Below are positions 1 to 12,400 of a stretch of DNA of 64,000 nucleotides, in pieces. Where the stretch lies: contig JARBJD010000163.1 in assembly GCA_033064195.1 (NCBI GenBank), positions 97,595 to 161,594 of the forward strand. The letters run 5' to 3'. The notes under the pieces were generated by a model. It did no database searches. It was not told the DNA's origin and saw only the letters and a program-made list of their open reading frames with translations. Position numbers and translations under genes: made by a program. Within the stretch, counting starts at the first letter, position 1, and every line of letters starts with the position of its first letter. This stretch comes from Blattamonas nauphoetae (Eukaryota; Preaxostyla; Oxymonadida).

Positions 1-1439
1 ACGAATTGCAGAAGCATTGAAACGCAACACAACATTGGAATTTTTGAATCTCGAATGGAACGACATTGGAACTGAGGGGTTCTTAGCTCTTCTGAACGGA
101 ATCAAAGCCAATCCAAACAGCGCCATTCGTGTATTAGATTGCCATTCAAACAAAATTGGTCCTGAAGGAGCAATTGCTCTTGCAAACATGTTGAGCAAAG
201 ATCCACCTCTTCTCAGTGTGAACCTCCGCTTCAATCCACTTGGGAACGATGGTGTTAGTGCTCTTTTCCGCTGCCTTCCTCACAACAATCATATCCAAGC
301 CTGGGATTTCATTCGAAGTCAGGTGGGTGATGATGCTCTTGAGGCCTTCCGGATCGCAGTCCAAAGCGGAAATAGAGCATTGAGTGAATTCCCTAAGTTT
401 CATGCAACAGACAATCCTCTCTCGGTAATCCCTGAAAATTCACAGCCTCCATCTGATGGAATGCAAAATCTCCTCTATCCAGCAGGTCAAACTCAGTTTG
501 TGGCATTATTCCTCGATGGAAATGATATCACTTCTGTTGGTCTTGAATCTCTTGGTATGAAATTGACTACTTTTTACTCTTTTGTCAGCAAATGGTCTCC
601 TCTCTCTCTGCTCTCCTCCAACCCCAAAAAACCAAATTCCAAATCGTTATTCAATATCACAGCTCTCTCTCTATCAAAACAGAACTATTGCTCGAGCAGG
701 TCCTGTACCCCAAGTCGAAGGGCTGAAAGTTCTAAACAGAGTCTTATTGAATGAATTCTGTTGCCTAAAGCATCTGGATTTGGGCGGATGCGAATTGGAA
801 GATGCTGGAGTTCAATGTCTCTGTGAAAGTTTGATTGCTGCTCCAACACTGGAGTCACTCAGTCTTGTGAAGTATGAACAAAACAATTCTCTGTTCAGCA
901 TTCGTTAACACGCTTATTCTCACATATATTTTCTTCTTCAGGAACAAACTCACAAATATGACTGCTCACAACCTTCTCGATGTTCTTCCGAGTAATAAAG
1001 CTCTTCGCTCCCTCGACTTGAGTCACAATCTCTTCACCGAGCTCGGAATTCCCGATTTCTTTGCAATTGGAGCTCGAAATACCACTCTTGAATTTGTTGA
1101 CATTCGAGGAAACTCTTTTGGGAAGGAAGATTGGGATAAATGGGTCAAGACACACGAGAAAGATTGCCGACCTGGTGTCATCGTTTGGCGAGATGAAAAA
1201 CGCAACATCGACTCTGCGTCTGTTAAAGAGAACGTCAAGGTCACTCTCTATGACCCCACCCCACGAAAGGTATGACAACATGTGTTTTCTCTCATCGCTC
1301 ACCATTTTTGTCGAATTCTTTGTGTTTTCAGCTGTCAAAGCAACCTTCGACAAGCCGACTTCATCTTCATCCAAATACTTCAACAGCAACTCTTCCCACT
1401 CCAAATCCTGTCTCTGTACCCAAAACGAGTGCAAAGTAA
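1..1439 (+). CDS. Leucine-rich-repeat (ribonuclease-inhibitor-like) protein, 5' partial, 4 exons
   Basis: The gene enters the window from the left; its start is not visible. Four exons join in frame: <1-554, 700-871, 942-1269 and 1332-1439, giving 386 residues before TAA. The introns are 145, 70 and 62 nt, all GTATG...CAG, and the phases (1, 2, 0) agree. The protein repeats units such as TLEFLNLEWNDIGTEG, LKHLDLGGCELEDAG and ALRSLDLSHNLFTELG, the signature of RI-type leucine-rich repeats. These form a curved solenoid used for protein binding. The last ~60 residues are Ser/Thr/Pro-rich and carry no repeat. No other domain is visible in the part seen, so the partner and pathway are unknown. A NOD-like or RanGAP-like domain could lie upstream of the window. 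Confidence 0.8.
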
Positions 1440-1744
1440 CAGCCTACGGATGACAGTGAATCTTTATTTAATTTTGCACCTTACATCATTGATTCTATAT
1501 CGATTCTGGTAATTCTGAAGATGATAGAAAGTTTGTTTTGTCAGTGTTTAATTAATGGGAGGATCAGATGTTGTTTCAATGGAGAGATCTCTATTCAGTT
1601 TATCCTTAACAATACAACATACATGTGATTTATTTCATTGCATGAAAATGTTCTAAAATGAAATTTAACAAAAAACGTTAACGAGTTTTATTTCTCAAAA
1701 AGAAAGAATGGTTGTGATCAAATTATCAATAACCTTCTTCGATA
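1440..1744. other. Intergenic spacer
   Basis: About 305 bp of AT-rich DNA between two same-strand genes. I see no open frame with gene-like content and no RNA gene. It should hold the terminator of the LRR gene and the promoter of the F-box gene, but no clear motif stands out. Confidence 0.5.
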
Positions 1745-3253
1745 ATGTCAGCATCTGATTTCAATGTTAAAGACGGACTCCTTGGTCTTGGCCAAGATGT
1801 TCTCTTGGAAGTCATTCACCAAATGCACTCCCTTCGTGACCTTCAGAACGTTTGATTTTCCAAAAAGAATTAAATCTTTCTTCTCTCTGCTCAGTTTGTT
1901 GGTCTCTGCAACCAAACCTTCGACCTCACTGAACATCCCCGATTCTTGTGGTCAACTGAAACAGCCGGAAGTGACATTACAGGAACCAAGGCGTTCATCC
2001 TCAAGAGAGCCCCACATGTCAACACCGTGACCGACCCAGAGGCCGATGACATGCACAAGGAGGATGTGATCTACAGCATCTTCGATATCACTGAACAAGA
2101 AGAGTGCCCAGACATAGAGTCCCAACGTATTCTCTCGATGGGAATCCTCCACAAATCTCTCCGTATCGACAGCAACAGCTCGTACTTTGCTTATGCCATT
2201 CTCTACATTGATGGAAAGAACAAGCTCCACAAGTTGCCCCTCTCCATGCCTCCAGAGGGTCATGAGGACAAGCATATCAAGCAAACTCAGGAATGGTGCG
2301 ACAGCATCAAACTTCCTCCAGCAACGGAGAAATACGTTCGTGTCAAGACCCAAGGTTCATTCACCATCGTCCAGACTGACAAGGGCAAACTGTACTTCCG
2401 TGGAATGAACTCATCTGGAACATGGCAAGAAAGCGAGGAATTCATCACCTTCGCTCCATTCAACGATGAAAACGGTGTTGTCCAGAGCTCACTCGGCCCA
2501 TCCCGCATCAAGTCGTTCTACTTTGAGGATCTCCGCCAATACTACATCCTCGAAAACGGAGCTGTCTTCCTCACTGGTTGCCGTCAAGATTTCCTCTCTC
2601 ATCCAGAGGCAGGAAACATGCAAGGTGATGGTCTGATTGAAATCACCGACTCCACCAAGTTCAAGCCCAAGTACCTCGACTGCATCCGTGGCGCTATTCC
2701 TCAGACAGAAGGCCCATACGGAGTGTTCGGTACTTTCAAGCCAGTCCGTTACTATCGCCGCATGCGTAACTTCCTGATGGAAGATGGAACAGTCTTCCTC
2801 CGCACATACCAGTCAACCGATAAGACCGATTCGTTCCTCTTCTCACCCATGGACAAGGACAAGTTCTTTAACGGAGAGAAGATCGTCACCATGTGCCACT
2901 TCAGCCGTGAGGTGTATGTGACCGAATCAGGCCGCGTGTTGATCGTTGCTGGAGACAGATTGAACGACGAGGTTGAGGAAGATCTGAAGAACCCAAAATG
3001 GACCCACCAAGTTCCATTCAGTGTCAACCGTCTGAAGAAGGTTATCCTCCCAACAGACAGCAGCATCTTGTACTACAAGGACGATGGCCGCTTCTACCGC
3101 CAGTACAACGAGAAAGTTGGCGAGGAAGACAAGCCTCTCAAGGAAGTTACAGAGATGCTCACCAAGCGCTCAGAAGACAAGCGTTTCCCTGGAGGAATGC
3201 TTGCTAAGCACTACTGCCACTGCGGTCTCCAGTACTTCTTCCTCTTCGAATAA
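1745..3253 (+). CDS. F-box-like protein with RCC1-like repeats
   Basis: Two exons (1745-1849 and 1895-3253) are joined by a 45-nt phase-0 intron, giving 487 residues. The first ~50 residues read like an F-box: LGQDVLLEVIHQMHSLRDL followed by an FLW motif. F-boxes bind Skp1 in SCF ubiquitin ligases. The rest shows a recurring beta-hairpin with the pattern hydrophobic-x-x-x-D/E-x-G-x-V-F/L. Examples are YYILENGAVFLTG, NFLMEDGTVFLRT, VYVTESGRVLIVAG and ILYYKDDGRFYRQ, which resemble divergent RCC1/propeller blades. A role as an SCF substrate receptor is inferred from this layout. The ATG at 1745 is the first in frame and gives the F-box its full length. The RCC1 call is by pattern only. Confidence 0.65.
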
Positions 3254-3460
3254 AAAAGTTGCCTTGATCAAATCATCCACATTTCTTCTCATTACTTCAT
3301 TCTCATCTTTTCTCAACATATCGGGCATATTCATGTGAATATCGTTGTCGATAAACTCGACATCGCGGTTGAGATCACAAGACAGTAAACACTTTTTATG
3401 GTCTGATCGTCCGTGGAGCAATTGTCCAGAGAACGTTAATACCAGAAAAATCACGACCCA

Positions 3461-6400
3461 ATGTTGGTCATCCCGCTACTGATCTCATGCTTGATATCTA
3501 GAAGTTCACTCCCAGGTGTTCTTCCGTCACTTACCGACTCAGTCTTTTCTACGTCAAATGCGGAGACTATTGATGGACGTGTCGTGCGGTTCCTCCCTCT
3601 GAAGGCATATGAATCGAACACGCTCCTCTTGCATTCAATGACTATTTCAATCCATGGTTTATATGTAACTCCGTCGCGCATTGTTGAAGGCGAATCACCA
3701 CGTGGAAGCCTGATTGATGTTGTGAACTCAACGACAACTCTCTCCCATCTATGTTTCCACCCGACAGAAATCCGGTCAGTGAGAGTGGGAATCTCTTCCT
3801 TTGTGGAGATAATTGAGAGTGAAGTCTGGATTCCTTCCACAGACTCGCCTCTTGAATGCAACACTGGATTTCTTCATGTTGAACACAGTTCATTTGCTTT
3901 GATGAACCCTACACAAACAACACCGTCTCTGGCCACTTCAATGTCATCAGAATCGTCAGTCGTTTTCAGTTCGTGTTCATTTTCGGATTTGGGAGTATCT
4001 GACGATGGCCCGCTCTTCTGCAGCACAAATGTGTCGAATGTGACGCTTCTGAACTTGAAGATGTCGAACATCTCGACAACCCACTCATCACTCGCCAATC
4101 ACATCTCCAATCGAGCTGGGAATGTCAGCATTGTGGGGTCATCAGTGACAGACAGCGAAGATGCTCTGACAGGTGGACTTGTTCCCGGAATGAGTCTCGC
4201 AACCTCGTTTTTCGTTGCGAACACGACGATCTCGAAGTGTTTCACAAACGCCGTCGACATCACCGAAAACAACCCATCCATGACCCAAGAAACACTCTCT
4301 GCCTCCCACATCTTCATCAACTGCACGTGGACCTCTACAACAACGTCTGCCCATGGTGGAGCGATTCGTCTCAATAATATTGGCGATCTTACGGTCGACT
4401 CATGCAAATTCTTGCATTGCAATACAACAACAGAACAGTATTCAATCGGTGGCGCCATTTGTTTTGTATCAGAAGAGGACTCTCCATTTGCTTTCTCACT
4501 GAATTCATCTTTATTCGACACGTGTTATTCGGCACGTTATTCCGGATCGGTCTACGTGAATCGATCCTCCAACTTTTTCATGAAATTCACAAATTTCTCA
4601 AAATCGTCAGTTGGTAGAGCTCGTCTCACTGCTCATCTCATGTATCTCCCAGCCGGTTCTATACTCTCCAACCTCCGTTTCGAGTATGCAACCGCAGAAT
4701 ATGCAGAATCAAATAGTGGTGCGATTGATTTTGATACAATTCTTGCTGATATCACACACTCCAACATTTTATTCAATTCAAACACGGCTGGAAAAGGAGG
4801 TGCACTTCTCTATTCCTATACAAGTGGAAAACCGGATATTTCATGGTTCAGCTGCATCTTCTTCAACAACGTAGCCACCATGTTATTACCAATCGCTGAT
4901 GATCCTGGAAACACATGTTTATCAGGAGGTGATTTGTACTTCTTCATGGACACAGCTGATTGGAACGCCACACTTGCGAAAGAAGGGTCGTTTCGAAACT
5001 GCTTCTCGAATTCAGACTTCCCAAGAATCGTCATCAACACTCGTAGCGTGGGTACTCATAACACGATCCGCTTCCAGACAAATAACACGTTTTTTTCTGA
5101 TCTTTTCCCGACTCCCTCACTCATCGTGAGTGTCCGAGATGACGCGAATGATGAGGCTGGCTGTGGGATGAATTATTTTCTTCCTTGCAAGACGTTGGGA
5201 TATGCAGGACAGAACCAACTGTCTACGTCGACCGGAGAAGTCCTGGTTGAGGCAGGACTGTTCGAGGAGATGATGGGGTTTGTTGTGGACGCAAAGAGTG
5301 CGACAGTCACATCGTATGGAAACGAGAATCCAGTTTTCGATCTTTCGTCAGTTGAAGAGACTTTCGTGACGATCTCGAATGGCTTTAACGCGAATCTGAA
5401 ATATCTGTCATTCATCGTCGCTGGACATCCAGTCCTTCAACACACAGGAACAGGGAAAGTGAGCATGGAATCTTGTTTGTTTGTGGGAAGTGGGAATGAA
5501 GAAACTGTCACTCCAGGTCTGATCTCGATCTCGACGGGGGCTCTCACTGTGATCAACACGAACTTTTCTTCTCTGAAAGTGGGAAGTGGAGGACTTCTGA
5601 AATGGGACGCCGCAGAATCTGTCACTCTGACCAATCTCTTCTTCCTGAATTTGGAGACAACACACTCAGCTCCATTCACAATCACTCCAACAGCGACTCT
5701 GTCACTGAGTGGATTGTATTTCGAGAGATGCGTGGGAGCATCATTCTCAGATTTTGGAGTCGATTCATCAGAATTCTCACAAATATCAACCATCGATTCC
5801 TGGTTGAGCACAAGCACAAGCCCTCGAACTCCGCTGAAAGATGGAGAACAACTGACACTCTGGCCAAGTTATCAAATGGTTGTGGATGGGAACGAAGGAG
5901 TGGACGAGGCGTTCTGTTGGTTGACATCAAAGAAATGCCGAACACTCAGCAATCTCGTTACTCGATTGGGATCGAATTTCAAAGGAACGATCGCCGTAAC
6001 CAAAGGAAGGACCAGTGAAGCCGGGATTGTGGTGGCCAATACTCAAAAACTGACTGTCACAGGAGAATCACGAACAGAATCAATTTTTGATCTCGAATCA
6101 TCAGAAACCAGTCTGATCATCGTTCCCTCTGCCTCGTCTCTGTCGCTCTCCTCTCTCACTCTGACTCTGCCATCCTCGCAGACATCATCACCAGTGATCT
6201 CATCGACGGGGACCCTGACTCTCTCTTCAGTCACCATCACTCTCTCCTCGTCACATTCAGATCTCTCAGCGGACATCCTCTCTGTGACCTCAGGCACAGC
6301 ATCTTTGGTGTCGTGTTCATTTGATGGAGAGCACAATTCGATTGGTTCATTCTTGTCTCAGAATGGAGGAATTGTGACGTTTGAAGCGTGCTCGATGTCT

Positions 6401-9400
6401 CGAATGAGGATGAAAAAGTCGTTTGTGTCTGGAAGTGGGATTGTTCTGATGAAAGGCTGCTCGTTTTCATCGCTTGTTGATGATTGTTCATCTGGATCAG
6501 GAAATGTGATTGAGATGGGAATTGGGGAAGGAGAGAAACTGGAGATCATGAAAACTGCAACCCATTCGTCATCGTTCATCTCGTGCTCGTCGAAAGGGAA
6601 TGGAGGAGCGCTGAAGATCGCAGTTGTGTCATCTGGAACTCTGACGATCTCTGACACGTCGTTCGTGTCCTGCTCAGCAACTGGAAATGGAGGAGCGATG
6701 TGGTTGGATGTGACAGAAATGAGCTCACCGACACAGCTCTCCTTTTCCTCAGCTTCGTTCGGAACTGGAACGACAGCAAACACATGCACTGGAAATGGCA
6801 TGAATGTGTTTGTTCGAGTGAATGCGACTGATGCAACGACAACTCTCAAGCCGTCTCAGTTCCCGTCTTCGCTCACCACACCAGAAAACTCTGGCTTCTT
6901 CTCGTCAGCCCAATTCAAACTTGAAGTGGTGGAGCTGCTCTCTCCGTCCTCGCCTTCCGAAATCACGCCTTATTTGTATATCATCTTCCCCTACCTCGCT
7001 GGACAGCTCGATGTGAATTCTGTCAATGGTGTCGATCACACGCGATGTGGTCATTCCAGTCTTCCCTGCAAGACTCTCCCGATCGGCCATCAGAATCTGA
7101 AAGGGACAGGAATGGCTGTCCAGCTGAAGGAGAATGATGGGATCACAACTGTGTTTGACTCGACTGTTGATTGGATGCTAAAATCTGACGCGACGAGAAG
7201 AACATTGACCGTTTCCAACGCTGCCTCATTCAACGTGAAACAGAACTCACTCACACTCTCCTCTCTGACAGTTCAAGGATCTTCACTGGCCTCGTCTCTG
7301 TTCGTTCTCACTGGCGGATCGCTTGTCCTCACAACATGCTCTCTCACATCGCTCACCACCACCTCAACATCCAGTCCCATCACAGGAACGATCTCATCTG
7401 GACACAAACTCGTCATCAGCACCGACACATCGTTCACCTCGTGTTCGTCAGAGAACGGTGGAGTAGTGAATGTGAAGATTGTTGGAACAGGAATGGCAAC
7501 GCTGAGTGGGTCGTTCGATGGTTGTCATGCGACTTCGAAAGGAGGAGCTGTGTTCGTCGATATGACACAAATCTCAACAGGAACAGTCTCGTTCGTTGGG
7601 GCGAAGTTTGGGTCAACAACTGCCAACACTGCACCTGTCGGCACAAATCTGTATCTCGTCAGCGCTGCTCTGAAAACAGACGCGAACACAGCTGGAATCA
7701 GCGCCTTGAAGCCGCTCCTCCCAACAGATCGTCTTTTCACAGAAAATGAGAAAAATCAGTTTGTTGGATTCGAAACGGATTCATTGAAAGGGTCTCTGCT
7801 TCTGTTCTGGTTTTCGCATTCGTCTGGGCCTGTTCATATCAATTTGTTGGGCCAGGATCATCTTCATTGTGGAGATCTCGCACTGGCTTGTCGAACTTTG
7901 GAGGAATCGTTCGTCAGAATCAAAACAACAAGAGAGCTCAGCTTGGACAGTTCAATTGACATGGGAGTGGGTCTTTCGCCACTTTCTTCGTCTTTGACGA
8001 TCAAATCAACATCAACCACAACTAACACACTCGCTCTGACCAGCTCAAATTCATTCAAAGTCACATCAGGAACGTTGACATTCACAAACATCATTTTGAC
8101 ACTGGCAGCAGGCACAACAGATGGAGTGTTTGAGGTGGACGGAGGATCAATTGTGATGGAGAGCTCTCTGCAACTCACCCGACTCGGAACGGACATCCTG
8201 ACTTCATCACTTTTCACCACGAAAAGTGGGTTGATGAGACTGGATGGGTCAGCACTGAATCTCGGCGCCCAAGTGATGTTGTCGTCTCAACCACTTTTTG
8301 CTCAGAATGGAGGCAGATTGGAGATTGTGGGACTGACGCTGACAAATGTTGTTCGGACGATTGGAGATGGAAGTGTCATCTCATCAACACTGTCGTCAGG
8401 ATCGCTCTCGATTGCGAGTTGCTCGTTCTCGTCGTGTGTCTGTTCGAGTGGAAATGGAGGAGTGATGAAAGTTGTTTTGACTGGGACAGGAACGTTCACA
8501 GTGACTGGAACAACGACATTCTCGTCGTGCAGTGCGAGTGGGGATGGAAAGTTGATTCATCTGTCGTGTTCTGATTTGGTGTCGTTTCTAGGAGGAAGCA
8601 GTGCAACTGGTCCTCTTGATGCAATCCGACCGAACACGACATCGGGAGTGGCGTTCACGAGTGATGTTCACGAGGAGTTCTGGGGAATGGACACGAACGC
8701 AGTTTCTCCGTCTTCTGGGTCTCTTCTGTTCTACTGGTATCCTCACACGACTGGATCAGTTCGTGTTGCTTCCTCTGGAACTGACCATCCGAATTGTGGT
8801 CTCGTCGAACTGCCCTGCTCGTCACTAAGCCATTCGATGAATGTGATGAAAACCACAAAATCAGTCGTGATGCAGTCTGACCTGCTACTGGCGACTTCAC
8901 TAACCTCGATCGACACGACATGGTCTCTCTCTCGATCAGGTGCAGAGAAACTCACGCTGAGTGGAAATGGTGGGATCCTCGTTGACCAACCGACAACACA
9001 TCTCACACTCTCGTCGCTGGAGATGAAATGTGGAACGATGACAGTTGATCGAACATCTGCACTGATTTGTGTGACGAATGGAAAAGTGTCGATGGCAGAC
9101 TGTTCAGTTGGAGATGCGAGTGGAGAGATTCCGATTCCATTCTGCACAATCTCAACAGGAACAGTGGAGTTGACAGGAACCAACACGATTCTCAACCCAT
9201 CTGTCTCCTCTCCTCTCTTCACTGTTGCTTCAGGATCACTTTTGATTGATGGCAACTCAACATCGTTCACAACCATCACTTCCTCATCGACTGTCCGAAG
9301 CACATCTCTCTTCGCTCTGAACGGATGCAGCTCAACAGTGAACTTCGCCTCACTTCCGATCTTGGGGATTGGGACCGGACATGACTTGTTCGCAGTGAGT

Positions 9401-12400
9401 GGAACGGCCACTCTGAACCTGAACAAGATCACACTAGATGGAGGAGACGCGTCAGTGGAGTCGTTGTTGGGTCAGAATGGAGGAACAGTGACGTTTGAAG
9501 CGTGCTCGATGTCTCGAATGAGGATGAAAAAGTCGTTTGTGTCTGGAAGTGGGACTGTTCTGATGAAAGGCTGCTCGTTTTCATCGCTTGTTGATGATTG
9601 TTCATCTGGATCAGGAAATGTGATTGAGATGGGAATTGGGGAAGGAGAGAAACTGGAGATCATGAAAACTGCAACCCATTCGTCATCGTTCATCTCGTGC
9701 TCGTCGAAAGGGAATGGAGGAGCGCTGAAGATCGCAGTTGTGTCATCTGGAACTCTGACGATCTCTGACACGTTGTTCGTGTCCTGCTCAGCAACTGGAA
9801 ATGGAGGAGGAATCTGGCTCGACCTTTCTCTGTCCACTGCACCCACTCCATTCGCTTTCTCCGGCATCACATTCGGAACCAATCCGACAAAGAACACCGC
9901 CTCCAAAGGCCGAAATATCTACGCACTCGCCAAGGCAGGTTCAACCAGTGTCCTCCTTCCACTCAGCGCCTTCGTGCCATCCACTCCAGCTCAAATTGTT
10001 TTTGACCAAACAGAACGAACCATGGTTGAGTTTGGTGAGGTGTCGATGAATCTTGAGACTGAAATTGGGTCTCTTCTGTATCTTCTCCATCCTTCTGGAA
10101 ACGATGTTCGCGTGCGAGCATCAGTTGGGTTCGACCATTCTCTTTGTGGTGCTTCAGTCCTTCCGTGCTCATCTCTCCAAACGTCGTACACCAACGCTCA
10201 TTCGAGAAATGACAATTCTGCGAGTGTTGTGTTGGACTCAGATCTCGATTTCGCAGAAACCATCACTGCCCAAAGCAAAGCGATCACAATCACCAAAGCC
10301 TCGCAAAACACGCTCACTTTCGGTTCCTCTGCTCAGCTCAACGTTGTGTCGGACACACTCACTCTGACATCACTCAAGCTGGGACTCCCATCCTCCATCA
10401 CCACCACACCCTTCGTCGTCAGTGGAGGATCTCTGATCATCGAGTCATCAGCCGATATCTCCCACTCTGGAACCGACAGCACTCCGACGACCCTCACTTG
10501 TCCTCTGATGTCAATCACAAGCGGATCTCTATCGATGAAAGGAACGACGACAACTCCTCGCGCTCTCTCGTTCTTCTCAAACTCAGCCTCGACTGATTGT
10601 TGCCTCATCAAAATCGAAAGTGCTCAGAACGAAGCACCCACCCTCACACTCTCTTCCTGCCACTTCACAGACTGCTCGATGACACACGGAGCAGTGATGA
10701 TGTTTGGGGGAGCATCGTCTGGATCAGTCGATCTGGAAGAATGCTATTTCACCCGAAACGAAGGATCTGCTTCGAACGATGTCTTTGCGACCAAACCATG
10801 GGCAGCTGCTTTCTCAAATGAGACTGTCATCAACTGCTTCTCCGACAGCGACATGAACCATCTCGTGATTGGCTCGATTCCTCTGAACGACTTCATCCCA
10901 TATTCGATCCTTGGAGTGAATGGTGCGATCGTTGATGATGCACAATGTGATCTTCCAGGCTTTTCGTGTTCGTCTGTTCGTCTATCTCTCGGCCACTGCG
11001 ACCAAAAAGAAAATGAGACTCACTTCGCCCTTCGTCTGATTCAAATCGAAGATGATGTCATTGAGACAGACACTTTGAATGTCGGATCTCGACGTGTAGT
11101 GATTTTTGGATCCTCTGAGACGGTCTCTCTCACATGGAACTCTGATGACTCACTCCTGACACTCTCAGATGGATCAGCGTCTCTGGAATCGTTCACACTC
11201 ACCGTTCAATCTCACTCGTCGCAATCTTCTCCTGTCTTGGTTCTCTCGTCGACAGGCACACTGTCTTTGACATCCATCCATTTTGAAGGAGAAAATTCAG
11301 TCTTCACACAAAGTCTGATCAACGCCAAAACTGGATCTCTTCAGATCTCATCGAGTTCATTCAGAAACATTGAAATGTCAGGACATGCTCTGATTGAGAC
11401 GAGCTGTGTTGTTGACATTGAAGAATGCTCTTTCTCAGAAATCTCTCGAGAAGGGGAGAATGCAACTATTCTATCAGCACATATCTCCCAAGCCACTCCT
11501 CCATCTATTTCTTCTTCTGTCTCGATGCGAAAGACATCCTTCGAAAACTGCATGCCGACGGAGTCTCAACGATGGGTGGAACTGATTGGGCGAAATTCCG
11601 AGACATTCTCATCTTCGGGTTGGACAGGAACATTCAACAAGACATCGATTTGGGGAGGAATTGTTGTGGACGACGTTCTAATGGAGATCGAGGATGATTT
11701 GAAGCCGTTCTCTCTGATTTATGAATTCTTCCGTCGGACAGATCCCACACTGATTGTGTCGAGTGTTTCTGGAAATGTGGACCATCCTCTTTGTGGACAC
11801 TCGCAGCTGCCCTGCCACTCGATTGATGAAGGAAGAAAACTGACATCCGTTCAAACGATGGAGATTGTTTCAATTGGGGAGATTGGAGGAGTGTTGGATG
11901 TTGGAAACGAGACAGTTCGACTAAGTGGGCACAATGGTCATGGAACAGTGAGAATAATGAACGAGGGACAAATTGTGAGCAATGATGAAGCAGATCCAGG
12001 ACAACTGATCATCTCAAAACTGGATATTGACGTTTCGTCAAGCACTCTGAAGGAGAAAAGCACAATTTTGATGGAGACTGGATCACTTGAACTGTCATCC
12101 TGCTCAATAATCTCCACACAAATCGTTTCTGTCCCGATCATCTCGTCTTCTGGAAGCAATGTCGCTCTGACAAAATTGACTCTCTCTTCAATTGTCTTCG
12201 CAGCCACTCCACTTGTCTTCACACACCTCTCGTCAGCTCAGCTTGAAGCTATTCATATGGATAACTGCACTGTCTCTGAGCTCATCTCCATTTCAAACAT
12301 CCCATCGCTATCAATCTCACAATCAGATTTCGTTGGAATATCACCCAGCACGAAAAAAGACAATTCAGACTCGTGTGAATGGTCAACGGGTCTTATATCG

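Noticed and set aside
6358-9432. Long antisense open frames opposite the beta-helix gene (for example 6358-6849 and 8743-9432)
   Set aside because: They mirror the repetitive Ser/Thr codon pattern of the sense gene (long Glu/Asp/Ser/Val runs), have no domain, and the same frames recur at the duplicated segment. They are shadows.
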